Shown: positions 29,211 through 38,829 of the stretch, in pieces
How the letters are laid out: each line of letters starts with the position of its first letter
Numbering within the stretch: the stretch's first letter is position 1
Source of the DNA: CAZWUL01 sp964636625
Lineage (GTDB): Bacteria; Atribacterota; Phoenicimicrobiia; Phoenicimicrobiales; Stramentimicrobiaceae
Direction of reading: 5' to 3'
Assembly: GCA_964636625.1 (NCBI GenBank)
Contig: CAZWUL010000001.1
Location: forward strand, 1-64,000
Length of the DNA stretch: 64,000 bases
The notes under the pieces: model-generated
Database searches by the model: none
What the model was told of the DNA's origin: nothing
What the model saw: only the letters and a program-made list of their open reading frames with translations
Position numbers and translations under genes: made by a program

Positions 29211-30146
29211 ATGATAAATGGTATTTTAAATATTAATAAGCCTGAAGGAATTACTTCAGCAAAAGCGGTTCAAATAATCAAAAAAAATTTAAAATTAGAC
29301 AAAGCAGGACATACTGGAACTCTGGACCCATTTGCAACTGGAGTTTTACTTGTTTGTGCCAATAAAGCTACTAAAATTGCTCAATACATTTCTATATTAG
29401 ATAAAGAATATATTGGAACTATGATATTGGGCATTACCACTGACACACAAGACCTAAAAGGTAAAACAATCTCAATAAGACCTATTAATAAAAATATACT
29501 TGATCTCAAAAAAGTTAATATGGTATTCGAAAGTTTCCATGGCGATTCGTGGCAAAAGCCGCCAGTATTTTCAGCAAAGAAATATAAAGGTGTACGGTCA
29601 TATAACTTTGCACGAAAAGGCATTAAAGTGAATTTATCTCCGCATAGGATATCTATATATAATATAAATATTCTAAAAATAATATTTGACACTTTCCCCA
29701 GTATTATTTTTAAAGTAAGATGTTCCAAAGGAACTTATATCAGGGCATTGTGTAATGATATTGGCGAAAAACTTGGTTGTGGTGCTTTTTTATCAAAACT
29801 TATAAGAACTAAAGTAGGTAATTACAATATTGAACACTCTATCGAGTTAAACAGTTTTATAGAAAAGCCAGCGCCTGAGCAAAGAAAATATATGTTAACA
29901 ATTAACCAATCTTTAAGTCATTACAGAAAAATAATTCTAAATGAAAATAAGAGTCTAATTGCAAAAATAAAAAATGGAAATCAATTTTCCGAGAAAGAAA
30001 TAAATTGCATAACAAATTGTCAGGACAGTATTTCGACTGACACATATAGAGTCTGCTCTTATGATGGCAACTTGTTGGCGATAGCCAAAAGAATAAATAG
30101 TCCTGTATATCTAAAAAAATATAAGGTTGAAAAAGTTTTCATATGA
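29211..30146 (+). CDS. truB: tRNA pseudouridine(55) synthase TruB
   Basis: This 311-aa enzyme makes pseudouridine 55 in the T loop of tRNAs. The catalytic aspartate is Asp39 in AGHTGTLDPFATGVLLV. The KPPVFSAKKYKGVRSY and CSKGTYIRALCNDIG motifs are present. The stop overlaps the ribF ATG by four bases, so translation is probably coupled. Confidence 0.96.
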   Translation: MINGILNINKPEGITSAKAVQIIKKNLKLDKAGHTGTLDPFATGVLLVCANKATKIAQYISILDKEYIGTMILGITTDTQDLKGKTISIRPINKNILDLKKVNMVFESFHGDSWQKPPVFSAKKYKGVRSYNFARKGIKVNLSPHRISIYNINILKIIFDTFPSIIFKVRCSKGTYIRALCNDIGEKLGCGAFLSKLIRTKVGNYNIEHSIELNSFIEKPAPEQRKYMLTINQSLSHYRKIILNENKSLIAKIKNGNQFSEKEINCITNCQDSISTDTYRVCSYDGNLLAIAKRINSPVYLKKYKVEKVFI

Positions 30147-31114
30147 CAAATAATAAAAAAAATAATTATGAATATAAACAGATTAACTATTTTAATATTT
30201 ACAATAAAGATATGAAAAAATACATTGCATTGGGGTTTTTCGATGGAATACACCTTGGCCATCAGGCCTTATTAAATTGGTGTGTAAAAAAGGCAAAAGC
30301 TGCTGGCGCTATAAGCACTGTTATCCTTTTCGACCAACATCCAGAAAAAGTTATTAACAAGTTAAATAATTATTCACTCCTGACAACATTAGCAGAGCAA
30401 ATAGAAAAAATAAGAAAAAAAGGTATTCAAAAAATAATAATTTTTAAATTTGATGAGAATTTTTCTAAAATTAAAGCAGAAGAATTTATAATAGAGGTAT
30501 TATTAAAAAAGTTTAAAATGGGAGCAGTTTTTACAGGACATGATTATCATTTTGGTTACCAAAAAAAAGGTGATATCGCTTTGCTAAAAAAATTAGGAGA
30601 AATATATAATTTCGAGTCATATGTTATGAATTCTATAACAATGAATAGTAACCAAAAGATTAGTAGCACCGTTATTAAAGATTATTTAAAAAATGGTGAT
30701 ATCGAGAAGGCAAATAAATTATTGGGATATCATTATCAAATGCGTGGTAAGGTCATACATGGTGACAATAGAGGAAATTCTGTTCTTTCTTTTCCAACAG
30801 CAAATTTGGAAATAGAACCTGAGAAGCTTTTACCAAAGAACGGAGTATATCTAGGGTTTACTCATTATAAAGGAAGAAAATATAATAGCTTGATTAATAT
30901 AGGCTTCAAACCCACCTTCAAGCTTGAAAAATGGAATATCTCTGTTGAAGTATATATATTTAACTTTAGAAATGATATCTACAATAAAAAAGTCATTATT
31001 TCATTTATTAAAAGAATAAGAGATGAAAAAAAGTATAATAATGCCAGAGACTTAATTTCACAAATAAAACAAGATAAGCTAATCGCAGATAATTATTTTA
31101 ATGAACATGAATAA
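30143..31114 (+). CDS. ribF: Bifunctional riboflavin kinase / FAD synthetase
   Basis: This 323-aa enzyme makes FMN and then FAD from riboflavin. The nucleotidyltransferase domain has GFFDGIHLGH at 31-40 and STVIKDYLKNGDI. The C-terminal kinase domain has GNSVLSFPTANLEI and NIGFKPTF. The first ATG overlaps the truB stop but gives about 23 extra N-terminal residues, rich in Asn, Lys and Tyr. An internal Met at residue 24 is an alternative start closer to most homologues. It ends the nusA-led cluster. Confidence 0.95.
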   Translation: MTNNKKNNYEYKQINYFNIYNKDMKKYIALGFFDGIHLGHQALLNWCVKKAKAAGAISTVILFDQHPEKVINKLNNYSLLTTLAEQIEKIRKKGIQKIIIFKFDENFSKIKAEEFIIEVLLKKFKMGAVFTGHDYHFGYQKKGDIALLKKLGEIYNFESYVMNSITMNSNQKISSTVIKDYLKNGDIEKANKLLGYHYQMRGKVIHGDNRGNSVLSFPTANLEIEPEKLLPKNGVYLGFTHYKGRKYNSLINIGFKPTFKLEKWNISVEVYIFNFRNDIYNKKVIISFIKRIRDEKKYNNARDLISQIKQDKLIADNYFNEHE

Positions 31115-31173
31115 AAAATAAAAAAATAACTATATACTGGTAGATATTTAAAATAGGCAGCAATGAAATAAGT

Positions 31174-31202
31174 TTGAACGAAGATATTAATTATGTTATA
31201 AT
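31174..31202 (+). promoter_or_regulatory. Promoter of rpsO-pnp
   Basis: TTGAAC at 31174-31179 and a perfect TATAAT at 31197-31202 are separated by 17 nt. The resulting leader is about 150 nt before rpsO. S15 often represses its own mRNA by binding the leader; I could not identify a defined fold here. Confidence 0.75.
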
Positions 31203-31357
31203 ATATATTTGAATAATATAAAAAGAAGTATTTTATTGTAAATATTAGCGAGAAGTTTGCTAAACTAACTTAGCTATAAATAAAGATACTAAAATAATAA
31301 TATTAATTTATTTGATTTTCAATATAAACATTATAACAGAAAGAGAGAGTAACTATA

Positions 31358-31624
31358 ATGATCAAAAAAGAAGCTAAAGATAAAATAATAAAAAATTACC
31401 AGCATCATGAAAAAGATACTGGTTCAACAGAAGTACAAGTAGCCATCTTGACAGAGCAAATAAATAGTCTTACTCAACATTTAATACAAAACAAGAAAGA
31501 CTCTCATTCCAAACATGGGCTATTAAAGATGGTTGGTAAAAGAAGAAATCTGCTTAACTATCTTAAAGATAATGATATTGAAAAATATCGAAAGTTAATC
31601 GGTCAACTAAATTTAAGAAAGTAA
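31358..31624 (+). CDS. rpsO: 30S ribosomal protein S15
   Basis: This 88-aa primary 16S rRNA-binding protein has the full family pattern: [20 protein letters not shown], the [20 protein letters not shown] loop and helix, and a basic C-terminus. Length is typical. A ribosome binding site (GAGAG) lies 9 nt before the ATG. It is followed by pnp, the standard rpsO-pnp pair. Confidence 0.98.
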   Translation: MIKKEAKDKIIKNYQHHEKDTGSTEVQVAILTEQINSLTQHLIQNKKDSHSKHGLLKMVGKRRNLLNYLKDNDIEKYRKLIGQLNLRK

Positions 31625-31676
31625 AAATTGATAATTTTTACTTTCTTTCATATTAATTTAAGGAGAAAAGAAATTT

Positions 31677-33857
31677 ATGACGAATTCCGTTAATAGAAAA
31701 ACTGAAATTAAAATTGGGGATAAAAACATCACCATAGAAACAGGTAAACTTGCAAAACAGGCTAATGGTTCTGTGTTGCTCACCTGTGGCGAAACAGTTG
31801 TACTTGTTACAGCGGTTGCTTCTAAGGAGCCACGGGAGGGCATAGATTTTTTCCCTTTACTGGTAGATTATGAGGAAAAATTTTATGCCGCAGGCAAAAT
31901 ACCTGGTGGGTTTTTTAAGCGGGAGGGAAAGCCCAGCGAAAATGCTGTTTTAACCTCAAGACTAATAGATAGACCATTAAGACCTTTATTCCCTGAGGAT
32001 TATCATAATGATGTACAGATAATAACATCTGTTTTATCTTATGATCAAACAAATCTTCCGGACATTATTTCAATAATTGGCGCTTCCTGCGCCCTTTATA
32101 TTTCAGATATACCTTTCGAAAAACCAATTGCAGCTGTTAGAATGGGATACTTGAATGGAGAATATATAACCAATCCAACAGTGCAAGAGATAAAAGAATG
32201 TCAGCTTAATATCATAGTAGCCGGAACTAAGGATTCTGTTATTATGTTAGAAGGGGAAGCAAGAGAATTATCAGAGGAAGAGATATTAATCGCTATCGAG
32301 AAAGCACAAGCTGAAATCAGCAAAATTGTAGATATGCAAATACAATTTGCAGAAGATATTAAAGGTGAGAAAAAAATTGAAAAGATTTGGCAACCTGACA
32401 AATTGTTGTTAGAAGAAAAAGAAAAACATTATCATATTGTAAAAGAAAATTATAGTGAGAAGATTGAAAATGCTTTAACTATATTTGACAAGACAGAAAG
32501 AGAAGACAATTTAAATGTAATATTAGATGAAATACTTGCTTATTATGAAGAAAATGAAGTAGAAAAAGAATCTAAATCTAATAGTGCATTAATAAAAAGC
32601 ATATTTGATACTCTTTGTAAAGAGATTATGAGAAGAATTATAATTGAAAAAGAAACACGCCTGGATAGGCGAAAAATAGATGAAGTAAGACCTATACAAT
32701 GCGAAACAGGTATTTTACCAAGAGTACATGGTAGTGCTCTTTTTACCAGAGGACAAACCCAGGCTTTAGTAATTACTACTCTTGGGTCTGTAAGAGATGA
32801 ACAATCAATTGATACATTAGAAGAAGATAGTTCTCGTAAGTTCTACCTGCATTATAATTTTCCACCTTTTTCAGTAGGCGATGTTAAACCAAGAAGGTCT
32901 CAATCAAGAAGAGAAATAGGTCATGGAGCTTTAGCCGAGAAAGCTATCAAGGCTCTACTTCCTGATGAAACTGATTTTCCTTATACAATTAGGGTTGTGT
33001 CTGAAATATTGGAATCGAACGGTTCTTCTTCAATGGCAACTGTTTGCGGTACCAGCATGTCATTGATGGACGCAGGCGTTCCTATAAAAAAACCAATTGC
33101 AGGTGTAGCGCTTGGCCTTGTAAAAGAGAAGGATGATTATAAAATACTAACTGATATTTTAGGAATTGAAGATCATTATGGAGATATGGACTTTAAAGCT
33201 GCAGGTTCAAAGGATGGCATTACTGCTATTCAAATGGATTTAAAAATAGATGGGGTATCTCTTGATATTCTCAAGGATATAATTGAGCGTTCCAAAGAGG
33301 GACGATTATATATTCTTGAAAGAATGAATCAGGTTATAGAAAAACCAAGAGAAGAACTTTCCAACTATGTTCCAAAAATTTTTATAATGAAGGTGAGTCC
33401 TGACAAAATAGGTTGTGTTATTGGTCCCAGCGGAAAAAATATAAAGAAAATCATTGAAGAAAGCGATACTAATATTGATATAAAAGACAATGGTGAAATA
33501 TTTATAACTGCTGATGATATTGAAAAAATAGAAAAAGCAAAATATCTTATAGAAGGATTAGTAAGGGAAGTAAAAGCCGGGGAAATTTACAATGGAAAAG
33601 TAAAAAGAATTACTAAATACGGTGCCTTTGTAGAAATATTACCAGGGGTGGAAGGTCTCTTACATATATCTAATTTATCACATTATCATGTTGATAAAGT
33701 TGAAGATGTGATAAAAATGGATGATGAATTTCAGGTTAAGGTAATAGGTGTTGATCAGCAAGGGAAGATTGATCTTAGCAAAAAAGATCTAAGTCCAAAA
33801 CCAAATCGAAACGACAACTACCATAAACGTTCCCAAAATAAATCTGTACATAGATAA
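31677..33857 (+). CDS. pnp: Polyribonucleotide nucleotidyltransferase (PNPase)
   Basis: This 726-aa phosphorolytic 3'-5' exoribonuclease has two RNase PH domains (first near 10-140, second near 340-460 with GERGQTQAL-like FTRGQTQALV), a KH domain (GPSGKNIKKIIEESD) and an S1 domain (GKVKRITKYGAFVEI). Length is normal. AAGGAG precedes the ATG. It works with RNase Y, also encoded in this window, in RNA decay. Confidence 0.98.
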   Translation: MTNSVNRKTEIKIGDKNITIETGKLAKQANGSVLLTCGETVVLVTAVASKEPREGIDFFPLLVDYEEKFYAAGKIPGGFFKREGKPSENAVLTSRLIDRPLRPLFPEDYHNDVQIITSVLSYDQTNLPDIISIIGASCALYISDIPFEKPIAAVRMGYLNGEYITNPTVQEIKECQLNIIVAGTKDSVIMLEGEARELSEEEILIAIEKAQAEISKIVDMQIQFAEDIKGEKKIEKIWQPDKLLLEEKEKHYHIVKENYSEKIENALTIFDKTEREDNLNVILDEILAYYEENEVEKESKSNSALIKSIFDTLCKEIMRRIIIEKETRLDRRKIDEVRPIQCETGILPRVHGSALFTRGQTQALVITTLGSVRDEQSIDTLEEDSSRKFYLHYNFPPFSVGDVKPRRSQSRREIGHGALAEKAIKALLPDETDFPYTIRVVSEILESNGSSSMATVCGTSMSLMDAGVPIKKPIAGVALGLVKEKDDYKILTDILGIEDHYGDMDFKAAGSKDGITAIQMDLKIDGVSLDILKDIIERSKEGRLYILERMNQVIEKPREELSNYVPKIFIMKVSPDKIGCVIGPSGKNIKKIIEESDTNIDIKDNGEIFITADDIEKIEKAKYLIEGLVREVKAGEIYNGKVKRITKYGAFVEILPGVEGLLHISNLSHYHVDKVEDVIKMDDEFQVKVIGVDQQGKIDLSKKDLSPKPNRNDNYHKRSQNKSVHR

Positions 33858-33887
33858 TTTAGAAAATTTTAGAAATAATTGTTGATA

Positions 33888-34361
33888 ATGAATAAAGAAA
33901 TAGAACAAATAAAAGTCAAAGTAGAGAAAGATAAAGGTTGTGATGATTTACCTTTACCTAAAGCAGCCAGTCAATATGCCTCAGGAATAGACTTGTTTTC
34001 TGCTGAGCAAAAAGAAGTAATAATCAATAAAGGTGAGGTAAAATTAGTTTCAACAGGCATAAAAATAGCCTTACCGATAGGCTTTGAAGCACAGGTCAGA
34101 CCCAGGAGTGGATTAGCCTATCGTTATGGTATAACTGTCCTTAATACACCAGGAACAATCGATTCTGATTACCGTGGTGTTATAAAAATAATTCTAATAA
34201 ATCATGGTAAGGAAAGGTTTGCTATTAACCGAGGGGATAGAATTGCACAATTGGTGATACAAAAAATATACCAACCAGTTTTAGTTGAAACTGATAAATT
34301 AGATGATACCAAACGAGGCATTGGTGGTTTTGGACACACCGGAATAAAGGCAAATAATTAA
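33888..34361 (+). CDS. dut: Deoxyuridine 5'-triphosphate nucleotidohydrolase (dUTPase)
   Basis: This 157-aa trimeric enzyme hydrolyses dUTP to dUMP and keeps uracil out of DNA. The five family motifs are visible, including ASGIDLFSAE, RPRSGLAYRYG, TIDSDYRG, GDRIAQLVI and the C-terminal GIGGFGHTG. The ATG at 33888 is preferred to TTG codons upstream. It lies 30 nt after pnp. Confidence 0.96.
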   Translation: MNKEIEQIKVKVEKDKGCDDLPLPKAASQYASGIDLFSAEQKEVIINKGEVKLVSTGIKIALPIGFEAQVRPRSGLAYRYGITVLNTPGTIDSDYRGVIKIILINHGKERFAINRGDRIAQLVIQKIYQPVLVETDKLDDTKRGIGGFGHTGIKANN

Positions 34362-34420
34362 TAGATAACAATAATACTAAATAAAAGTATTATTCATTGG
34401 GAAGAAAAGTAAGGAAGCCA

Positions 34421-35242
34421 ATGCATTATGTTATTTTAGGTTTAGTTCAAGGATTAACCGAGTTCCTTCCGGTAAGCAGTTCCGGTCACCTGGTAATAGT
34501 TCAGTATTTATTGGGTTTACAGATACCCGGTGTCGCTTTTGAAACATTTGCACATTTTGGAACCCTTTTAGCTGTTATTTTTCTCTTTAGACATGATATT
34601 AAGTTCATTATTATTGATTTTTGTAAAAGTTTAAAAACAATTTATAAAAGGAAATTATTTTTAAAATATATTAATAAAAATCCGCAATCTAAATTTGGCT
34701 GGTTATTGCTAATTAGTACTATACCAGGAGCTTTAACCGGTTATTATTTTGAATCTACTTTTGAAAAACTCTTTGGAAATCCAGCTATTGTCTCTTTAAT
34801 GCTTGTAGTAACCGGGATATCTCTTTTTATTACAGATAAGTTTCTAATAAAAGGCAGTAAGGGAATGAAGGGGATCACTTTTATCGATGCTATTTTTATT
34901 GGCTTTGCGCAGGCATTTGCAATAATTCCTGGTATCTCGCGCTCAGGTTTTACCATAATGATGGCTCTTAGTAGAAACGTAAAGCGCGAATTTGCAGCTA
35001 AATACTCTTTTATTTTATCAGTTCCAATTATTGTTGGAGCAACATTATTTAAAATTAAAGACATATATAATCTTGATATTAGCATAAATTTGTTAATTTT
35101 ATCTGGGTTGGCTGCTTTTTTATCCGGTTATTGGGCTATGCTTTTTTTTATAAAAATGCTTGTGAAACACCAACTAAGAATTTTTAGCTATTATCTCTGG
35201 ATTATTGGCATAACTACATTTTTGTTTTATTTAGCAAATTAA
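34421..35242 (+). CDS. uppP: Undecaprenyl-diphosphate phosphatase (UppP/BacA)
   Basis: This 273-aa membrane enzyme recycles the lipid carrier for peptidoglycan synthesis. The family motifs are GLTEFLPVSSSGHLVI (Glu14, SSSGH 19-23) and PGISRSGFT. About seven to eight membrane segments are visible. The ATG at 34421 follows AAGGAAG and starts at the normal N-terminus; an upstream TTG would add eight charged residues. The stop overlaps the ftsK ATG. Confidence 0.95.
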   Translation: MHYVILGLVQGLTEFLPVSSSGHLVIVQYLLGLQIPGVAFETFAHFGTLLAVIFLFRHDIKFIIIDFCKSLKTIYKRKLFLKYINKNPQSKFGWLLLISTIPGALTGYYFESTFEKLFGNPAIVSLMLVVTGISLFITDKFLIKGSKGMKGITFIDAIFIGFAQAFAIIPGISRSGFTIMMALSRNVKREFAAKYSFILSVPIIVGATLFKIKDIYNLDISINLLILSGLAAFLSGYWAMLFFIKMLVKHQLRIFSYYLWIIGITTFLFYLAN

Positions 35243-37467
35243 TGTTTAAAGGTAAAAAAATGGCAAAGAATAGCAAAAAAAACTATTCAATAAGAAAAAG
35301 AGTCATAGGTATCATTATTATTTCGCTTGCTGTTTATTATTTATTTGCGTTGATATTTCCTGCAAATAATTTCATTTTTATCAATTCCGTTACTTATCAC
35401 TTAAACCAGCTATTTGGTATCGGAAAATATTTCATCTTTTTATTTCTAGTGGCAGAAGGTCTAAGCTTATTATTTAATATTCGTTTCCATAATTATTACA
35501 ATAAGTTATTTGGTATTACTGCTTTATTGTTGATTATACTGGCTTTTTTACATCTTAGGTTAATATTTTTAGAGCATGCTTACTTGCTGGCAAAAAATGG
35601 GGCAGGAGGTGGGCTATATGGCTTTTATCTGTCAAGATATCTTTATAGTTATTTTGGCTTAACAGGTGCTTACCTGTTTTTAATTGCACTGGGTTTAATA
35701 TCTATTTTATTTATTACTGATGTTTCTTTTGTTTATGCCATATGTTTTTTCTTTAGAAAAATGTATTATATTATCAGTAGTGCTATTTCTGGTATTAAAG
35801 AAAAACAAACCAGTTTACAGAAAACAGTAAAAAGAGAAAACCAGGATAAAAATATTGTCATATATTCAAATAACGAAGAAAAAACAAAAAAAAGACTGGA
35901 GCCAATTTTCAGTAAAAAATCTAATTCTAAAGAAAAAAAGGCATCTGCTGCAAATACACAGGAGGAAATTAATTTTTCACCAAGAGAATACAACAATAAG
36001 AAGAAAAAAGAAGTCGGTTGTGAATACGAAATACCTCCAATTGATTTATTACAAGGGGTTCAAAAAGAATTCAGGGCTAAAGGACAAGAAAAAATAAAGA
36101 ATAATATTACTTTATTGCAAAAAACTTTAGATAATTTTGGTATTCAGGGAGAGGTAATAGGGGCCACTCAGGGTCCTACAGTTACAAGATATGAGATTCA
36201 GCCGGCACCGGGTGTTAAAGTATCAAAAATTACTAATCTAAGCAATGATATTGCCCTGGCCTTTGCTGCAGCTTCTGTCAGAATTGAAGCACCTATTCCT
36301 GGCAAAAATGCTATTGGGATTGAAGTTCCTAATAGAGAAAAAGATACAGTATTATTAAGAGAAATTATAGAATCAAATGAATTTCAAGATAATTCATTAA
36401 TTTTACCTATAGCTCTTGGAAAAGATATTGGTGGGAAGAACATTATTGCAGATTTAGTTGATTTACCGCATTTACTCATTGCAGGCTCTACTGGCTCAGG
36501 AAAGAGCGTGTGTCTTAATTCAATTATTTTAAGTTTAATTTATCGTTTTGGTCCTGAAATGGTTAGATTCCTTATGGTTGACCCAAAAAGAGTTGAGCTA
36601 AATGTATACAATGGTATTCCGCATCTGGTTATTCCAATTATTACTGATACGAAAAAAGTAGACAAAGTATTAAATTGGGCTATCTCTGAGATGGAAAACA
36701 GATTTAAAATATTCGCCGAAGTTGGGGTACGAAATTTGAAGGGATATCATGAATATATAAAGAGTGTTAAGGCGGATGAAAAGCCTCTACCATATATAGT
36801 TATTATTATTGATGAATTAGCTGACTTAATGATGTCCTCACCGGTCAAAATAGAGGAAGCATTGTGCAGGTTAGCTCAAATGACCAGAGCAACCGGCATT
36901 CATTTGATTATTGCTACCCAGAGACCATCTGTAGATATCATCACAGGTTCAATAAAGATAAATTTCCCATCACGAATTGCTTTTGCAGTATCAACACAGG
37001 TTGATTCCAGAACTATTCTGGATGTAAATGGAGCGGAAAAATTATTAGGTAATGGTGATATGCTGTTTTCTCCAATAAATGCTTCAAAACCGATACGTGC
37101 CCAGGGTTCTTTTGTTTCAGAGAGAGAAATTAAAAATATTGTTTCTTTTTTAGAAAAAAATGGTCCTGCTCCAGAATATCAAGAAAATATCCTTAATCAT
37201 AAAAAAGGGTATAATGGAGAAATAGGGGAAGAAGAAAACGAAGAAGATGAATTGTTTGAGGATGCTGTGGATACTATTATCAATAATAATCAGGCATCTA
37301 TATCAATTCTACAAAGGAAGTTGAGAATTGGTTATACCAGAGCTGCTCGATTAATTGATATGATGGAAAAGAAGGGGATGGTTGGCCCATATGACGGGAG
37401 AAATCCCAGGAAAATATTACTTTCAAAAGATGATTATCTCTCAAGAAAAACTATTGAAAATGAATAG
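35242..37467 (+). CDS. ftsK: DNA translocase FtsK/SpoIIIE
   Basis: This 741-aa septum-located DNA pump moves chromosome ends during division. The N-terminus has about four membrane segments (residues 15-170), then a Lys/Gln-rich linker. The motor has Walker A GSTGSGKS near 415-422 and Walker B VIIIDELADLM. The C-terminal gamma winged helix (YTRAARLIDMMEKKGMVGP) reads DNA polarity. An internal Met six codons later is an alternative start. Length matches SpoIIIE-type proteins. Confidence 0.96.
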   Translation: MFKGKKMAKNSKKNYSIRKRVIGIIIISLAVYYLFALIFPANNFIFINSVTYHLNQLFGIGKYFIFLFLVAEGLSLLFNIRFHNYYNKLFGITALLLIILAFLHLRLIFLEHAYLLAKNGAGGGLYGFYLSRYLYSYFGLTGAYLFLIALGLISILFITDVSFVYAICFFFRKMYYIISSAISGIKEKQTSLQKTVKRENQDKNIVIYSNNEEKTKKRLEPIFSKKSNSKEKKASAANTQEEINFSPREYNNKKKKEVGCEYEIPPIDLLQGVQKEFRAKGQEKIKNNITLLQKTLDNFGIQGEVIGATQGPTVTRYEIQPAPGVKVSKITNLSNDIALAFAAASVRIEAPIPGKNAIGIEVPNREKDTVLLREIIESNEFQDNSLILPIALGKDIGGKNIIADLVDLPHLLIAGSTGSGKSVCLNSIILSLIYRFGPEMVRFLMVDPKRVELNVYNGIPHLVIPIITDTKKVDKVLNWAISEMENRFKIFAEVGVRNLKGYHEYIKSVKADEKPLPYIVIIIDELADLMMSSPVKIEEALCRLAQMTRATGIHLIIATQRPSVDIITGSIKINFPSRIAFAVSTQVDSRTILDVNGAEKLLGNGDMLFSPINASKPIRAQGSFVSEREIKNIVSFLEKNGPAPEYQENILNHKKGYNGEIGEEENEEDELFEDAVDTIINNNQASISILQRKLRIGYTRAARLIDMMEKKGMVGPYDGRNPRKILLSKDDYLSRKTIENE

Positions 37468-37500
37468 TTAGAAGAAAATAATAATTAAGGACATATTTTA

Positions 37501-37529
37501 TTGAAATAAAAAAAATAACGTATTATTAT
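37501..37529 (+). promoter_or_regulatory. Promoter of the BMP ABC transporter operon
   Basis: TTGAAA at 37501-37506 and TATTAT at 37524-37529 are separated by 17 nt. A perfect 22-bp AT-only palindrome (37531-37552) follows and would overlap the transcription start. The AT-rich context lowers confidence. Confidence 0.55.
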
Positions 37530-37530
37530 A

Positions 37531-37552
37531 TTATTAATAATATTATTAATAA
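37531..37552 (+). promoter_or_regulatory. 22-bp perfect palindrome at the BMP promoter (possible operator)
   Basis: The sequence is its own reverse complement over 22 bp, made only of A and T, centred on AATATT. Its place just after the -10 box fits a repressor site, but such palindromes arise easily in AT-rich DNA. Confidence 0.35.
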
Positions 37553-37580
37553 ATATTTCAATCTGATTTTTTAAACTTTT

Positions 37581-37590
37581 GAAAGGAGGG
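37581..37590 (+). promoter_or_regulatory. Orphan Shine-Dalgarno (STAB-SD-like) in the BMP leader
   Basis: GAAAGGAGGG is a very strong match to the 16S rRNA 3' end but has no start codon at a usable distance; the gene's own site is a GGGG about 60 nt further on. The same sequence is known as STAB-SD in the Bacillus thuringiensis cry3A leader, where ribosome binding stabilises the mRNA. Confidence 0.5.
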
Positions 37591-37659
37591 TTCGTTTCTT
37601 CTTAGTATTGTTTATTTTTTTACTGTAAATAATTTATAAAAATGAAAGGGGACAATGAA

Positions 37660-38715
37660 ATGAAAATATATTCAAGAAAAAGGATAATGATAATTACAAT
37701 AATTGTATTATTATTAGTCAATCTAAGCATGTCCTGTGTAGCAGAAAGCGCTTTAAATGTTGGTCTGGTTTTCGATATCGGAGGTAAGGGCGATAAATCA
37801 TTCAACGATTCAGCATCACGAGGATTATCATGGGCTGCAAACGATTTTGGAATTAAAAGAATTGAGCTTGAACCCGGAGCTGATGCAGACAGAGAAGTAA
37901 ATTTAAGAAATTTATCTGCTATTGGCTATGATTTTATTATTGGAGTTGGATTTTTATTTGAAGATAGCATTAAGACAGTTTCGGATGAATTTCCAGATAC
38001 TAAATATGCTATTGTTGATAGTTTTATTCCCGAAAAACCTAATGTTGTTTCCCTGACTTTTGCCGAACATGAGGGTTCCTTCCTGGTAGGTATGATAGCC
38101 GGACTGAAGGCACTTCAGGACGGTGAGGATACTGTTGGATTTATAGGTGGTATGAAAACATCCTTGATAGAGAGATTTGAAGCCGGTTATATTGCAGGTG
38201 TTAAACATGTTTATCCGGACTGTAGACTACTATCAGCATATGCTGGGGATACACCTACCGCTTTTGCTGATCCAGTAAAAGGTAAGGAATTGGCATTGTC
38301 TCAATATGATAACGGGGCACATGTTATTTTTCATGCATCAGGCTTAACAGGTGCAGGTGTATATGAAGCCGGGAAAGAAAGAAAGAAATATATAATTGGA
38401 GTAGATTCTAATCAGAACTACATGGGATTTATAGAAGAAACAGGTGAAAATTTTGGATTGACCAGTATGTTAAAACAGGTTGACGTCGCTGTCTATTTAG
38501 CAATAAAGTCAGCAGTTGATGGAAACTTTGAGTCTGGTCTAAAAGTTTATGATTTGTCTACCCAGGTAGAGATTGACGGTGTTAATTACAATGGTGTAGG
38601 ATATGCTTTAGACGAATACAATAAAAACTTAATTACTGAAGAAATGATTCAGAAGGTAGAAGATGCCAAACATCAAATCATCAATGGAGATATCGTAGTA
38701 CCCGCAGAGCTGTAG
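37660..38715 (+). CDS. BMP/PnrA family ABC transporter substrate-binding protein
   Basis: This 351-aa extracytoplasmic binding protein starts with a signal peptide (about residues 1-28, ending LSMSCVAES, with a possible but weak lipobox Cys). The mature part shows the BMP-family pattern: VFDIGGKGDKSFNDSASRG, a DSF motif, VGFIGGM and GVDSNQNYMG. BMP/PnrA proteins bind nucleosides, so guanosine or similar is the likely ligand. The ATG at 37660 has GGGG at 37648-37651; an ATG 18 nt upstream is possible. It heads a four-gene import operon. Confidence 0.93.
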   Translation: MKIYSRKRIMIITIIVLLLVNLSMSCVAESALNVGLVFDIGGKGDKSFNDSASRGLSWAANDFGIKRIELEPGADADREVNLRNLSAIGYDFIIGVGFLFEDSIKTVSDEFPDTKYAIVDSFIPEKPNVVSLTFAEHEGSFLVGMIAGLKALQDGEDTVGFIGGMKTSLIERFEAGYIAGVKHVYPDCRLLSAYAGDTPTAFADPVKGKELALSQYDNGAHVIFHASGLTGAGVYEAGKERKKYIIGVDSNQNYMGFIEETGENFGLTSMLKQVDVAVYLAIKSAVDGNFESGLKVYDLSTQVEIDGVNYNGVGYALDEYNKNLITEEMIQKVEDAKHQIINGDIVVPAEL

Positions 38716-38729
38716 AGTTAGGAATATTT

Positions 38730-38786
38730 GGTCATCATTAATGCATTTATATGCTTAATTGCAAATAAAATGTATTAATGATGACC
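38730..38786 (+). terminator. 19-bp hairpin between binding-protein and ATPase genes
   Basis: The arms 38730-38748 and 38768-38786 pair over 19 bp with one G-U pair around a 19-nt loop. The following sequence is only moderately T-rich. It lies between the substrate-binding gene and the ATPase gene, where such hairpins often protect the upstream mRNA and reduce downstream expression. Confidence 0.75.
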
Positions 38787-38829
38787 ATTGTATTTATTTA
38801 ATTATTAATTTATATAAAAAGGAAAAAAA

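Noticed and set aside
37530..37659. Purine riboswitch in the leader of the nucleoside-type transporter
   Set aside because: The conserved purine-aptamer core and paired loops were not found; only the palindrome and the orphan Shine-Dalgarno site are visible.
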